Positions 17,146 through 25,339 of a stretch of DNA of 64,000 nucleotides are shown piece by piece. Each line of letters begins with the position of its first letter. The first letter of the stretch is position 1. The notes below the pieces were generated by a model. That model searched no databases. It saw only the letters and a program-made list of their open reading frames with translations, and had not been told where the DNA came from. This DNA comes from JAKLKS01 sp964370855 (GTDB taxonomy: Bacteria; Planctomycetota; JAJSAM01; JAKLKS01). The translations under genes and the position numbers were made by a program. The stretch lies in contig CAYJMF010000002.1 of NCBI GenBank assembly GCA_964370855.1, positions 124,001-188,000 on the forward strand, written 5' to 3'.

Positions 17146-17497
17146 CTAGGACGCCGCCCCGATGCCCGTGTCCTCTATCTGCGCCTCGATCCCCTCGTCG
17201 AGGGCGCGCTCGGTGTTCTCGTCCGCCCGGCCGATCACGAAGCTCGCCTCGGCGGCCCAGTGCAGCGTCACGCGGTCGCCGACCCGGATCGAACGGAGGC
17301 CGGCGCGGATCTCGTCGTTCAGGCGGTGGATCGTGAGCTGCCCCCCGATCGGCAGCTCGACGATGTAGGCGGTCATCGAGCCGACATAGACGACATCGGT
17401 GACGGTCGCGGACAGGCGGGACGCCGGCTCCCCGACCTCCTCGAACTTGACCTTCTCGGGGCGCACCGTCACGAGCAGGTCGCCGGCGGCGCCGCCC
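17146..17497 (-). CDS. potA: 3' fragment of potA-type ABC ATPase (TOBE domain only)
   Basis: Only the C-terminal TOBE-type domain of a spermidine/putrescine-type ATPase is present: the hallmark TVRPEKVKF, then VVYVGSMTAYIVEL and GDRVTLHWAAEASFVI. The nucleotide-binding domain (Walker A, signature, Walker B), which should lie at higher coordinates, is missing. The frame runs straight into a G/C homopolymer block. This is best explained as a broken assembly rather than a natural truncation. Confidence 0.85.
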
Positions 17498-17650
17498 GGG
17501 GGGGGGGGGGCGCCCCCGCGCGGGGCCCCCCCCCCCCCCCGCCCCCCCCCCGGGCGCCGCCGGCGGGCCCCCGCGGCCCCCCAACGCCCGCGGGAACCCG
17601 CACGGGGTGGCGAGGATCCGAAGGGTAGGGACCGCTCCCCCCGGCCGTAT
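17498..17650. other. G/C homopolymer block: probable chimeric assembly junction
   Basis: The first part is almost pure runs of G and C (an eleven-base G run, then long C runs broken by single Gs), followed by about 70 bases of ordinary GC-rich sequence. The potA frame is lost here, and the codon style and gene content change from one side to the other. No gene is seen in this stretch. Confidence 0.7.
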
Positions 17651-17659
17651 CATTGAAAC

Positions 17660-18298
17660 ATGCGCACCGCTCCCCTCCTCCTCGCCCTTCTCGCCCTCGC
17701 CGCCGCAGGCGCCGCGGGGTGGGTCCTCCTCCGCCCCGCCGGCGATCCCGCGGGTCCGGGGCCCGGCGCGCCCCCGGGCCCCGCGACCGTGCGGACGGAC
17801 CCCGTCGAGGGGCCGCCTCTCGAGGGGCCTCCCCTCGCGCCCTCCGGCTCAGGGACGCTCCCCGGCCCGCGGCGCAACGGACCCCGGCGCCCCCCCGGCG
17901 TTCCCGAACCCCTCCGCGGGCCCGACGCGTGGAAGCAGGAGAAGGACGGCGTCCCGCCCCGGGACCCGAAGCCGCTGCCCGAGGGAGTGAGCCCCGGGGA
18001 GTTCATCCAGGAGGGGCTCTCCGAGGCCGACGAGCGGGGCGTGGCCGCCGTCCGGGAGAAGATGCTCGCGACCCCCCTCGAGGCGGCGCGCTACCACGGG
18101 CGCTCCCTGGAGAGCCTGGCGAAGGAGATCTCCGCGGCCGCCGGCCTCCCCGTGGAACTCTCCGGCGAGGACCTCGCCGACGAGCCCGTGGAGGGCGAAT
18201 TCAACGGTTCCGACGCCTTCGACCGGCTCATGCAGATCGCCGTCGGGCGGAACCTCCGCATGGAGATCCGCCCCGACCGCGTCGTGCTCCGGCGCTAG
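17660..18298 (+). CDS. Secreted/anchored protein with C-terminal STN-like domain
   Basis: 212 residues: an N-terminal hydrophobic signal or anchor (about 1-25), a long Pro/Gly/Arg-rich disordered linker (about 26-110), and a compact C-terminal domain. The last (SLESLAKEISAAAGLPVELSG through DAFDRLMQIAVGRNLRMEI) resembles the secretin/TonB short N-terminal (STN) fold. Such domains usually sit in secretins or TonB receptors; a stand-alone version is less usual. The stop codon's last base begins a 43-base palindrome. Confidence 0.55.
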   Translation: MRTAPLLLALLALAAAGAAGWVLLRPAGDPAGPGPGAPPGPATVRTDPVEGPPLEGPPLAPSGSGTLPGPRRNGPRRPPGVPEPLRGPDAWKQEKDGVPPRDPKPLPEGVSPGEFIQEGLSEADERGVAAVREKMLATPLEAARYHGRSLESLAKEISAAAGLPVELSGEDLADEPVEGEFNGSDAFDRLMQIAVGRNLRMEIRPDRVVLRR

Positions 18299-18414
18299 GC
18301 AGGGGTATACGGAACCCGACCCGATTCATCGGGGTTGGGCTCGCGACTTCCAGCCAGGCCGGGAGCCCATCGCCCAACCCCGATGAATCGGGTCGGGTTC
18401 CGTATACCCCTGCC
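18298..18414. repeat. 43-bp perfect inverted repeat (REP/BIME-like), family A
   Basis: Arms 18298-18340 and 18372-18414 are exact reverse complements over 43 bases with a 31-base spacer. Each arm contains its own smaller stem (CCCGAT-TC-ATCGGG). The element fills the gap between two convergent genes, touching one stop codon and ending eleven bases from the other, so it could also act as a bidirectional terminator. Confidence 0.9.
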
Positions 18415-18425
18415 GTGATCCGCCG

Positions 18426-19043
18426 TCATGCCTGCAGTTCGACGTTCCAGTACCGCTCGCTCACGAAGCGCTCCCAGGAGGCGCGCCGCGTGCCGAGGGA
18501 GACCTCGAAGGCCGGCCCCCCGGGGGGCCGGTAGGGCCTGCGGTCGAGGCGGAGCCCGGCCTCCTCCAGCGTGCGGTTGGCCTTGCGCTTGTTGCAGTCG
18601 AGGCAGGCGAGCACGCAGTTCTCCCAGGTGCTGCGCCCGCCGCGGGAGCGCGGGGTCACGTGGTCGATGGAGAGGAGTTCCGTGCCGGGTTGGGAGCCGC
18701 AGTACTGGCAGGTGAAGCCGTCCCGCCGGTAGAGGTTGCGCCGGGAGAAGGCGACGGTGCGCCGCGGGTAGCCCGCGTAGAAGCGGAGCACCACGACCTC
18801 GGGCACGCGGATGCGGCTCGACACGGTGGCGACGTACTCGACCCCGTTGGCCTCGCCCGCGGTCCGGGCCGAGGAGAGCTGGGCCCAGGATTCGAAGTCG
18901 TGGGGGGTGAAGGTGTCGGTGCAGACGGCTCGCGCCACCCCGCGGTAGACCAGACCGAGGGCGTTCCGGACGGAGGTCGTCGAGATCGCCGTCCATGATT
19001 TGTTCAGCACGAGCGTCCGGCCGTCGAGGGCGTAGGTAAGCAT
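18426..19043 (-). CDS. HNH endonuclease-family protein
   Basis: 205 residues. The C-terminal half has a zinc-bound HNH module: CQYCG, then IDHVTPRSRGG, then N...ACLDCNKRK. The N-terminal half (VLNKSWTAISTTSVRNALGLVYRGVA) is the conserved extension found in many bacterial HNH proteins of unknown role, often near phage or DNA-repair genes. ATG 19043 matches this extension better than the upstream Met at 19073. Target and role unknown; no restriction partner is nearby. Confidence 0.82.
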   Translation of the reverse strand: MLTYALDGRTLVLNKSWTAISTTSVRNALGLVYRGVARAVCTDTFTPHDFESWAQLSSARTAGEANGVEYVATVSSRIRVPEVVVLRFYAGYPRRTVAFSRRNLYRRDGFTCQYCGSQPGTELLSIDHVTPRSRGGRSTWENCVLACLDCNKRKANRTLEEAGLRLDRRPYRPPGGPAFEVSLGTRRASWERFVSERYWNVELQA

Positions 19044-19130
19044 GGTCGCCGCGCATGCGGCATCCTCCATCATACGCGTCGGCGGCCGCGCGCCGAGGGA
19101 TTACGGGGCGGCGCGAGGGCGGGCCCTACA

Positions 19131-20504
19131 ATGCCGCCCATGGAACGCGACATCCTGCTCCGCCTGAAGATCCTGCGCCGGCCCGGCGCCCTCGGCACCG
19201 TCGCCGCGGAAATCGGCCGCGCCGGAGCCCTCATCGGGGAGATCCGCTCCCTCCGCATCGGGCGGGATTTCACGATCCGCGAGATGTCCGTGGTCGTCTC
19301 GGGGGACCCGCAGATGGCGGAGGTGATCGCCAATCTCCGCTCCCTCGCCGGGGTGGAGATCGCCTCCATCGACGACCGCGCGCTCCGCCGCCACGAGGGC
19401 GGGAAGATCCGCACCGTGTCCCGCGTGCGCTGCGAGACCCTCGCCGACCTCCGCGACCTCTACACCCCGGGGGTGGCCCGGGTCTGCCTCGCCATCAAGG
19501 ACGACCCCACGCTGGCCCGGAAGTACACCTCCATCGGCACCACCGTCGCCATCGTGACCAACGGCACGCGGGTCCTCGGCCTCGGCGACATCGGCCCCGT
19601 GGCCGGCCTCCCCGTCATGGAGGGGAAGGCGGTCCTCTTCGACCGGTTCGCCGGCCTGAGCGGCGTCCCCATCCTCTGCCGGAGCAAGGACCCCGACGCC
19701 ATCGTCCAGGCGGTGCTGGAGATCTCCTCGGGCTTCGGCGGGATCCACCTCGAGGACATCCGCACACCGGACTGCTTCGCCGTGGAGCGCATGCTCGAGG
19801 AGCGCCTCGAGATCCCCGTCATGCACGACGACCAGCACGGGACCGCCGTCGTCGCCCTGGCCGCCGTGATGAACGCCTGCCGCTCCTCGGGGGTCTCCCT
19901 CCGCGAGGCCGTCGTCGGCGTCGTCGGCCTCGGCGCCGCCGGCACCGGGATCGCCACCCTCGCCATGCTCCAGGGGGCCCGCAGGGTGATCGGGTGCGAC
20001 CGGGACGAGGGGGCCCGCAGGATGCTGGCCGATCGCGGCGGGGAGCCCGTGGCCGACCTCGACGCCCTCCTCGCCCGCGCCGACGTCGTCGTCGCCGTCA
20101 CCGGCGTCCCGGGCCTCCTCAAGCCCTCCATGGTGAAGGCCGGCTCCGTCATCCTCGCCCTGTCCAACCCCGTTCCGGAGATCCACCCCGACGCGGCGCT
20201 CGCCGCGGGGGCCCGGTTCGCCGCCGACGGCACCAGCGTGAACAACGCGCTGGCCTACCCGGGGATCTTCCGCGGCGCGCTGGCGGTCCGGGCGACGCGC
20301 ATCAACGGCCCCATGAAGCTCGCCGCCGCCCACGCCATCGCGGAGGCCGCGGAGGAGGGCGAGATCGTGCCCTCCCCCCTCGACCAGGCCGTCCACCTCG
20401 CCGTGGCGCGGGCCGTGGCCCGGGCCGCCCTCTCCTCCGGCGCCGCCCGGGAGAAGGGGATCGACGTCGAGGCCGCCCTTCCCCCCCTTCCCGATCGCGC
20501 CTGA
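19131..20504 (+). CDS. NAD(P)-malic enzyme with N-terminal ACT domain
   Basis: 457 residues. Residues 1-90 form an ACT-type ligand-binding domain (RPGALGTVAAEIGRAGALIGEI); the rest is a bacterial malic enzyme with catalytic Tyr in LYTPGVA, Lys in MEGKAVLF, metal-binding EDIRTPDCF and HDDQHGTA, and the NAD-binding GLGAAGTG. It decarboxylates malate to pyruvate. The ACT domain implies control by a small molecule, perhaps an amino acid. ATG 19140, three codons in, is an alternative start. Single gene. Confidence 0.9.
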   Translation: MPPMERDILLRLKILRRPGALGTVAAEIGRAGALIGEIRSLRIGRDFTIREMSVVVSGDPQMAEVIANLRSLAGVEIASIDDRALRRHEGGKIRTVSRVRCETLADLRDLYTPGVARVCLAIKDDPTLARKYTSIGTTVAIVTNGTRVLGLGDIGPVAGLPVMEGKAVLFDRFAGLSGVPILCRSKDPDAIVQAVLEISSGFGGIHLEDIRTPDCFAVERMLEERLEIPVMHDDQHGTAVVALAAVMNACRSSGVSLREAVVGVVGLGAAGTGIATLAMLQGARRVIGCDRDEGARRMLADRGGEPVADLDALLARADVVVAVTGVPGLLKPSMVKAGSVILALSNPVPEIHPDAALAAGARFAADGTSVNNALAYPGIFRGALAVRATRINGPMKLAAAHAIAEAAEEGEIVPSPLDQAVHLAVARAVARAALSSGAAREKGIDVEAALPPLPDRA

Positions 20505-20690
20505 TCGTCCGGCTACCCGGGATTCCGGATCCGGGGATGCGGGAATTCCGCTTCCCGATCAATTCACGGAATTTCGTGGATTCCCGCCCATTTCGCATTC
20601 AATATGCAGGCACGTGCAGGACGTCCCGCATCCAGAAACCCAATTCCCGCGGAATCGATTTCCCGCGGGCGGCAACCAACGGGAGGTTTC
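20505..20690. promoter_or_regulatory. AT-richer leader region with short palindromes
   Basis: This 186-base gap is visibly less GC-rich than its flanks and carries several short palindromic elements: CCGGATCCGG at 20525-20534, GGGAATTCCGCTTCCCG, CACGGAATTTCGTG, and a near-perfect CCCGCGGAA...TTCCCGCGGG pair around 20646-20669. It probably holds the promoter and control sites of the nucleoid-protein gene that follows; AT-rich upstream DNA would suit autoregulation by that protein. A clear GGGAGG ribosome-binding site precedes the start. Confidence 0.5.
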
Positions 20691-21131
20691 ATGACCAACT
20701 ACGGGAAGATGGCGAAGGACGCGGCCGCCAGGAAGAACGAACTCCAGTCGGAACTCGCCGCGGCGAAGAAGACCGTCGCCGGCTGCGAGAGTGAGCTCGC
20801 CGTCCTCGAGCAGATCCTCGGCGCCCTGAAGGGCGCCGCCCCCGCGGCCCCCGGCCGCCGCAGGAAGGCCGGCCGCAGGGCGAAGCCGGGCCGCAGGGCG
20901 AAGGCCGCCGGCAGGGGCGCGGCGAAGCGCGGCAAGTGGCGCCCCGGCAGGCCCGGCCGCCCGCCGAAGTGGTTCGTGGAGCAGCAGAAGGCCGCCGGCG
21001 GCGGGAAGCCCGGCCGCAAGGCGGGGAAGCGCGGCCGCAAGGCGCGCCGCGGCCGCAGGCCCGGCCGCCGCAAGGCCGCGGCCCCCGCGGCCCCTCCGGC
21101 CGAGGCACCCGCGGCCGTGGCGGCCTCCTAG
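20691..21131 (+). CDS. H-NS-like / histone-like nucleoid protein with AT-hook
   Basis: 146 residues from ATG 20691, placed by GGGAGG four bases upstream. Residues about 6-50 form a coiled coil (KDAAARKNELQSELAAAKK...ESELAVLEQI). A Lys/Arg/Gly/Ala-rich tail follows, containing WRPGRPGRPPKWFVEQQ: an AT-hook core (GRP) placed as in the W-x-GRGRxPxW motif of H-NS-type proteins, then H1-like K/R/A/P repeats. It should oligomerise and coat DNA, preferring AT-rich tracts. No exact family can be named. Confidence 0.65.
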   Translation: MTNYGKMAKDAAARKNELQSELAAAKKTVAGCESELAVLEQILGALKGAAPAAPGRRRKAGRRAKPGRRAKAAGRGAAKRGKWRPGRPGRPPKWFVEQQKAAGGGKPGRKAGKRGRKARRGRRPGRRKAAAPAAPPAEAPAAVAAS

Positions 21132-21152
21132 TCCCGGAAAGCGGAAGGAAGG

Positions 21153-21183
21153 CGGGGGGATCCCGGTCGCCGGGATCCCCCCG
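21153..21183 (+). terminator. Stem-loop terminator after the nucleoid-protein gene
   Basis: A perfect 14-base stem (CGGGGGGATCCCGG / CCGGGATCCCCCCG) with a TCG loop lies about 20 bases past the stop codon. The short T-containing tail (TTCGATTCC) is weak, as is usual in very GC-rich genomes. It lies in the gap between this gene and the convergent tldE stop, so it may serve both. Confidence 0.7.
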
Positions 21184-21213
21184 TTCGATTCCCGCCGGCC
21201 GCCCTCCCCGCCG

Positions 21214-22584
21214 TCAGCTCCCGGAGATCGTCATCTCCCGCAGGCGCAGGGTGGGCGCCGCGCAGGCGGAGCGGAAGACGAGGTCGTCGCCCACGGCCTC
21301 GATGCCGAGCAGCATCTCCCGCAGGGTGCCCGCGATGGTCACCTCCTGCACGGGATGGTCGAGGCGGCCGTCCCGGATCAGGAACCCGGCGGCCCCCTTG
21401 GAGTAGTCCCCCGTCACCGGGTTCACGCCGAAGCCCATGGTCTCGGTGACGTAGAGGCCGTCGGGGACGGCGGCGATGATCGCCTCCGGCGTCTCCGTCC
21501 CCGCCTCGATGTAGAGGTTCGAGGTGGAGACGGCCGTGGAGCCCCCGATTCCGCGGGAGGCGTTCCCCGGAACGGCGCCGGCGGCCTTCCCCGGCGAGGC
21601 GGCCTCGACCTTGCGCAGGGAGTAGGAGTCGAAGAGGAAGTTGCGCAGGACGCCCTTCTCGAAGATCGCCTTCCGCGAGGGGCGCGCCCCCTCCCCGTCG
21701 AAGGGGCGCGAGCCGAGGCCGCCGGGCATGAGGGGATCGTCCACGAGGGTGAAATTCCCGGACGCCGCCGCCTGGCCGATGGAATCCGCGAGGAAGGAGG
21801 CCCGCCGGTAGAGGGCCGTGCCGGTGCAGGCCGAGGCGATCTCCGCGGCGAAGGAGGCCGCCTCCTCGGGGCAGAGGACGACGGGGACCTTCCGCGTTCC
21901 CACCTTCTTCCAGCCGAGGCGCCGCACGCAGCGCCGCGCCGCCTCGCGGCCCACGGAGGCCGGGTCCTCGAGGCCGTCGAGCCGGCTGGAGGCGGTGTAC
22001 CAGCCGTCCCGCTGGAGGATGCCGCCGGCCTCCTCGGCGAGGACGGAGAGGGAGAGGCCGAAGAGGGTGCGCCGCGACGCGCCCTCGAAGCCGTCGCTGG
22101 CGGCCAGCGCCGTGGTCCCCCGGACGGCGCGGAAGGACGAGCCCTCGGAGTTGGAGACCCGCGGGTCGGCGGCGAAGGCCGCGGCCTCCGCGGCCCGGGC
22201 GGTCTCCACGCCCGCCGCGGGATCGAAGGCGTCGAAGCCCGGGTCGTCGATGCCCTCCACGGCGGCGGCCCCGGCCCTGTCGCCGGGCCCGGGGAGGCCC
22301 GCCGCGGGGTCCTCGCCGGCGAGAGCCGCGAGCTCCGCCGCCTGGCGGCCCGCCCGCCGCAGCCCCTCCGCGGTGACGTCCGTGGTCCAGGAGATGCCCG
22401 TGCGCCCGCCCCGGAAGGCCCGCACGCCGACGCCGCGGGTGTCGGACTCCTGGGAGGACTCGAGCTCCCCGCGCCGCACCTTGAGCACCGTCTCGCGCCG
22501 GTCCACGGCGAGGGCGTCGGCCGTCGACGCGCCCCCCTCCATCGCCCCCTTCACCGCCTCCCGCGCCGCCGACAGCAGCTCCAT
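21214..22584 (-). CDS. tldE: TldE/PmbA-family protease subunit
   Basis: 456 residues. Family features include VGVRAFRGGRTGISWTTD near the N-terminus and VSTSNLYIEAG / VTETMGFGVNPVTGDYSKGAAGFLI in the C-terminal half. TldE carries no metal site itself; it pairs with TldD to form a cylinder-shaped heterodimeric metalloprotease that cuts unfolded peptides and matures some modified peptides. It starts two bases after the tldD stop. No recognisable precursor peptide gene is adjacent. Confidence 0.88.
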   Translation of the reverse strand: MELLSAAREAVKGAMEGGASTADALAVDRRETVLKVRRGELESSQESDTRGVGVRAFRGGRTGISWTTDVTAEGLRRAGRQAAELAALAGEDPAAGLPGPGDRAGAAAVEGIDDPGFDAFDPAAGVETARAAEAAAFAADPRVSNSEGSSFRAVRGTTALAASDGFEGASRRTLFGLSLSVLAEEAGGILQRDGWYTASSRLDGLEDPASVGREAARRCVRRLGWKKVGTRKVPVVLCPEEAASFAAEIASACTGTALYRRASFLADSIGQAAASGNFTLVDDPLMPGGLGSRPFDGEGARPSRKAIFEKGVLRNFLFDSYSLRKVEAASPGKAAGAVPGNASRGIGGSTAVSTSNLYIEAGTETPEAIIAAVPDGLYVTETMGFGVNPVTGDYSKGAAGFLIRDGRLDHPVQEVTIAGTLREMLLGIEAVGDDLVFRSACAAPTLRLREMTISGS

Positions 22585-22586
22585 GA

Positions 22587-24053
22587 TCAGCCTCCGGTCC
22601 CGCCGACGGTGATGGAGGAGATCTTCACCGTGGGCATCCCCACGCCGACGGGCACCGACTGCCCGTTCTTGCCGCAGGTCCACATCCCGTCGGACTGGGT
22701 GAAGTCCTTCCCCACCATCTCGATCCGCCCCATGACGTCGGGGCCGTTGCCCACGAGGGTCACGCCGCGCAGGGGCTTCGTGATGACGCCCCCCTCGATG
22801 AGGTAGGCCTCCGTGGCGCTGAAGACGAAGTCCCCCTTGGAGATGTCCACCTGGCCGCCGGAGAAGGAGGCCGCGTAGACCCCCCTCTTCACGCTGCGCA
22901 CGATTTCCTCGGGGTCGTGGGGACCCGCCGGGAGGTAGGTGTTGGTCATGCGGGGCATGGGGGGATGGGCGTAGGACTGGCGGCGCCCGTTGCCCGTGGC
23001 CTCCACCCCCATGACCTTCGCCGAGAGGCGGTCCTGCATGTAGCCGACGAGGACCCCCTTGTCGATGAGCGTCGTCGGCGCCGTGGGGTTGCCCTCGTCG
23101 TCCACGTTGAGGGAGCCGCGGCTCGAGGCCACGGTCCCGTCGTCCACCACGGTGCAGAGGGGGGAGGCCACGACCTGGCCGAGCTGCTTCGAATAGCGGG
23201 AGAGCCCCTTGCGGTTGAAGTCCGCCTCGAGGGGGTGGCCCACGGCCTCGTGGAGGAGGATGCCGGAGTACCCGGGCCCGAGCACCACGGGCATGGGGCC
23301 CGAGGGGGCGTCGGAGGCGTCCAGCGCGAGGACGGCCTTGCGGGCGGCCTCGGCGCCGATGGCCTCCGGCGTGCGGCGGTCGAAGTACTCCAGACCCACG
23401 CGCCCCCCGCCCCCGTCGCCGGCCGTGGTCCGGCCCTTCCCGGCCTCCTCGGCCACCACCCCCACGCGGAACATGAGCATGGGCTGGAAGTCCCTGAAGA
23501 GGCCCCCGTCGCTGGTGGCGACGGCCACGGTCTTCCTCTCGTCCCGCATGGTGACCATGACCCGGGAGACGCGGGGGTCGCGGGCCCGCGCCGCGGCGGA
23601 GGCGCGGCGGAGGAAGTCGACGCGGTCCGCCAGCGGCATCCCCTCCACGGGGCGCGCCACGGGGTAGAGGTCCTTCACGGCCCGCTCGGTGACGTTGACG
23701 GAGGCCTCCGCCCCGGCGCCGGCGGCGACGAGGGAGGCGGTGCGGGCGGCCCGCGTCATGGCCTCCGCCGAGAGGTCCTCGGTGTAGGCGTAGCCCGTGC
23801 GCTCGCCGGCGAGCACGCGCACCCCCATGCCGGAGACGACCCCGGCGGTGGCCTCGCGCAGGAGGTCCTCCTCCATGGAGAGGCCGGCCTCGGCCCGGTG
23901 CTCGAAGTAGAGGTCGGCGAAGTCGGCGCCCCGGGACATGGCCTCCCCGAGGAGCCGGTCGAGGAGCGCGCGGTCCACGGGGAAGACGGCGTCGAGGGCG
24001 GGTGCGGCGGGATCGGTGGGGGCGGACACGGTCACCTCCGGGAAGCCGGCCAT
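22587..24053 (-). CDS. tldD: TldD-family zinc metalloprotease subunit
   Basis: 488 residues with the catalytic motif HEAVGH (LLHEAVGHPLEADF) and the family core SGGQVDISKGDFVFSATEAYLIEGG. ATG 24053 is preferred; a longer open frame upstream overlaps the divergent gene. It is first in a two-gene unit with tldE. TldD/E degrades unstructured peptides inside a chamber; in E. coli it processes microcin B17 and the CcdA antitoxin. Confidence 0.9.
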   Translation of the reverse strand: MAGFPEVTVSAPTDPAAPALDAVFPVDRALLDRLLGEAMSRGADFADLYFEHRAEAGLSMEEDLLREATAGVVSGMGVRVLAGERTGYAYTEDLSAEAMTRAARTASLVAAGAGAEASVNVTERAVKDLYPVARPVEGMPLADRVDFLRRASAAARARDPRVSRVMVTMRDERKTVAVATSDGGLFRDFQPMLMFRVGVVAEEAGKGRTTAGDGGGGRVGLEYFDRRTPEAIGAEAARKAVLALDASDAPSGPMPVVLGPGYSGILLHEAVGHPLEADFNRKGLSRYSKQLGQVVASPLCTVVDDGTVASSRGSLNVDDEGNPTAPTTLIDKGVLVGYMQDRLSAKVMGVEATGNGRRQSYAHPPMPRMTNTYLPAGPHDPEEIVRSVKRGVYAASFSGGQVDISKGDFVFSATEAYLIEGGVITKPLRGVTLVGNGPDVMGRIEMVGKDFTQSDGMWTCGKNGQSVPVGVGMPTVKISSITVGGTGG

Positions 24054-24090
24054 GGTACCGGCGGGGGGGGAGGGGGCGTAGGATCGGTCC

Positions 24091-25263
24091 ATGGACCTTC
24101 CCCGCAGCGCGCCCTGCGTCGTCGTCGGCGGCGGCATCGCCGGCGCCGCCCTCGCGGCCCACCTCGCACGCCTCGGCATGGAGGGGGTGGTCCTCCTCGA
24201 GAGGGAGGCCGCCCTCGGGGAGGGGGCCACCTCCCGCTCCGCGGGTGGCATCCGCCAGCAGTTCACGGACCCCGACCTCGTCCGCGCCGCGCGGGCGACG
24301 ACGGCGCTGCTCGCGGGCTTCGCCGCGGAGACCGGGGTGGACCCGGAGTTCCGCGCCCACGGCTACCTCCTCGTGGCCACGGAGGAGGCGCGGGCCCTGA
24401 GGCTCCGGGGCGAGGCCGAGGCACAACGCGCGCTGGGGGTCGACGTGGTCCACCTCGACGCCTCCGGCGTGAAGCGCCTCTTCCCCTGCCTCTCCGTGGA
24501 GGACGTGGCCGGCGCCAACTTCTGCGCGACGGACGGCTACCTCTCCCCCCACGGCCTCGTGGAGGGGTACCGCGCCCTCGCCCGGCGCCACGGCGCCGTC
24601 GTCGCGACGTCGCGGGAGGCCCTCGCCCTCGTCGTCGAGGGGGGACGGGTCCGCGGCGTGCGCACGGCGGCGGGCCTCCTCGCGGCGCCCCGCGTGGCCG
24701 TGGCGACGGGGGCCGACGCGGGGCCCCTCCTCGCGTCCGTCGGCGTCCGCGTCCCCCTCCGACCGACGGTGCGCCGCCTCTGGTTCACCCATCCCCTCCC
24801 GGCCCTCCCCCGGGACCTCCCCCTGGTCCTCGACCTCGACCACCCCTTCTACTTCCGCCCCGAGTCCGGGGGCGCGCTCCTCTCCCTCGCCGAGGTGGAG
24901 GAGGGGGGCCGCGCCGAGAAGGCGGCGCCCGCCGACGGCTCCCTCCCGGACCGCCTCGCCGAGCGCGCCATGAACCGCTGCCCCCTCCTCGGGGAGGCGC
25001 GCCTCCTGCGGGGATGGTCCGGCCACCGCACCCTCACCCCCGACGACCGCCCCGTCCTCGGCGAGACGGCGGAGGCCGCGGGCCTCTGGCTCGCCGTCGG
25101 CTTCGGCGGCCACGGCATCACCCACGGGCCGTCCCTCTGCCTGGCCCTGGCCGAGGAGATGGTCCTCGGCGCGCCCCGCCTGCTCCCCCTCGATCCCTAC
25201 AGGCCGGGGAGGGACTACGGCACCCCTCCCGTATTTCCTCCCCTCCCTCCCGGCGCCGTATAG
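24091..25263 (+). CDS. FAD-dependent oxidoreductase (DAO / sarcosine oxidase-beta type)
   Basis: 390 residues, normal length. FAD-binding GGGIAGAALAAHLARLG near the N-terminus, then SAGGIRQQF, a motif typical of the family; the C-terminal GFGGHGITHGP resembles the flavin-contacting glycine-rich loop. It probably oxidises a secondary amine or 2-hydroxyacid. It is divergent from tldD across 37 bases that include a nine-G run. Substrate unknown. Confidence 0.83.
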   Translation: MDLPRSAPCVVVGGGIAGAALAAHLARLGMEGVVLLEREAALGEGATSRSAGGIRQQFTDPDLVRAARATTALLAGFAAETGVDPEFRAHGYLLVATEEARALRLRGEAEAQRALGVDVVHLDASGVKRLFPCLSVEDVAGANFCATDGYLSPHGLVEGYRALARRHGAVVATSREALALVVEGGRVRGVRTAAGLLAAPRVAVATGADAGPLLASVGVRVPLRPTVRRLWFTHPLPALPRDLPLVLDLDHPFYFRPESGGALLSLAEVEEGGRAEKAAPADGSLPDRLAERAMNRCPLLGEARLLRGWSGHRTLTPDDRPVLGETAEAAGLWLAVGFGGHGITHGPSLCLALAEEMVLGAPRLLPLDPYRPGRDYGTPPVFPPLPPGAV

Positions 25264-25339
25264 AATGAGATCTTCCCCGGACGCCTCCCTCCAGCGGGGA
25301 CGTTCCCGGCCCGACAACACCGTCACGGGAGAAGACCGA

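Noticed and set aside
14624..17653. A 1,009-codon open frame through the second Pot operon
   Set aside because: The real permease occupies only its end; the rest shadows the binding protein and crosses the junction.
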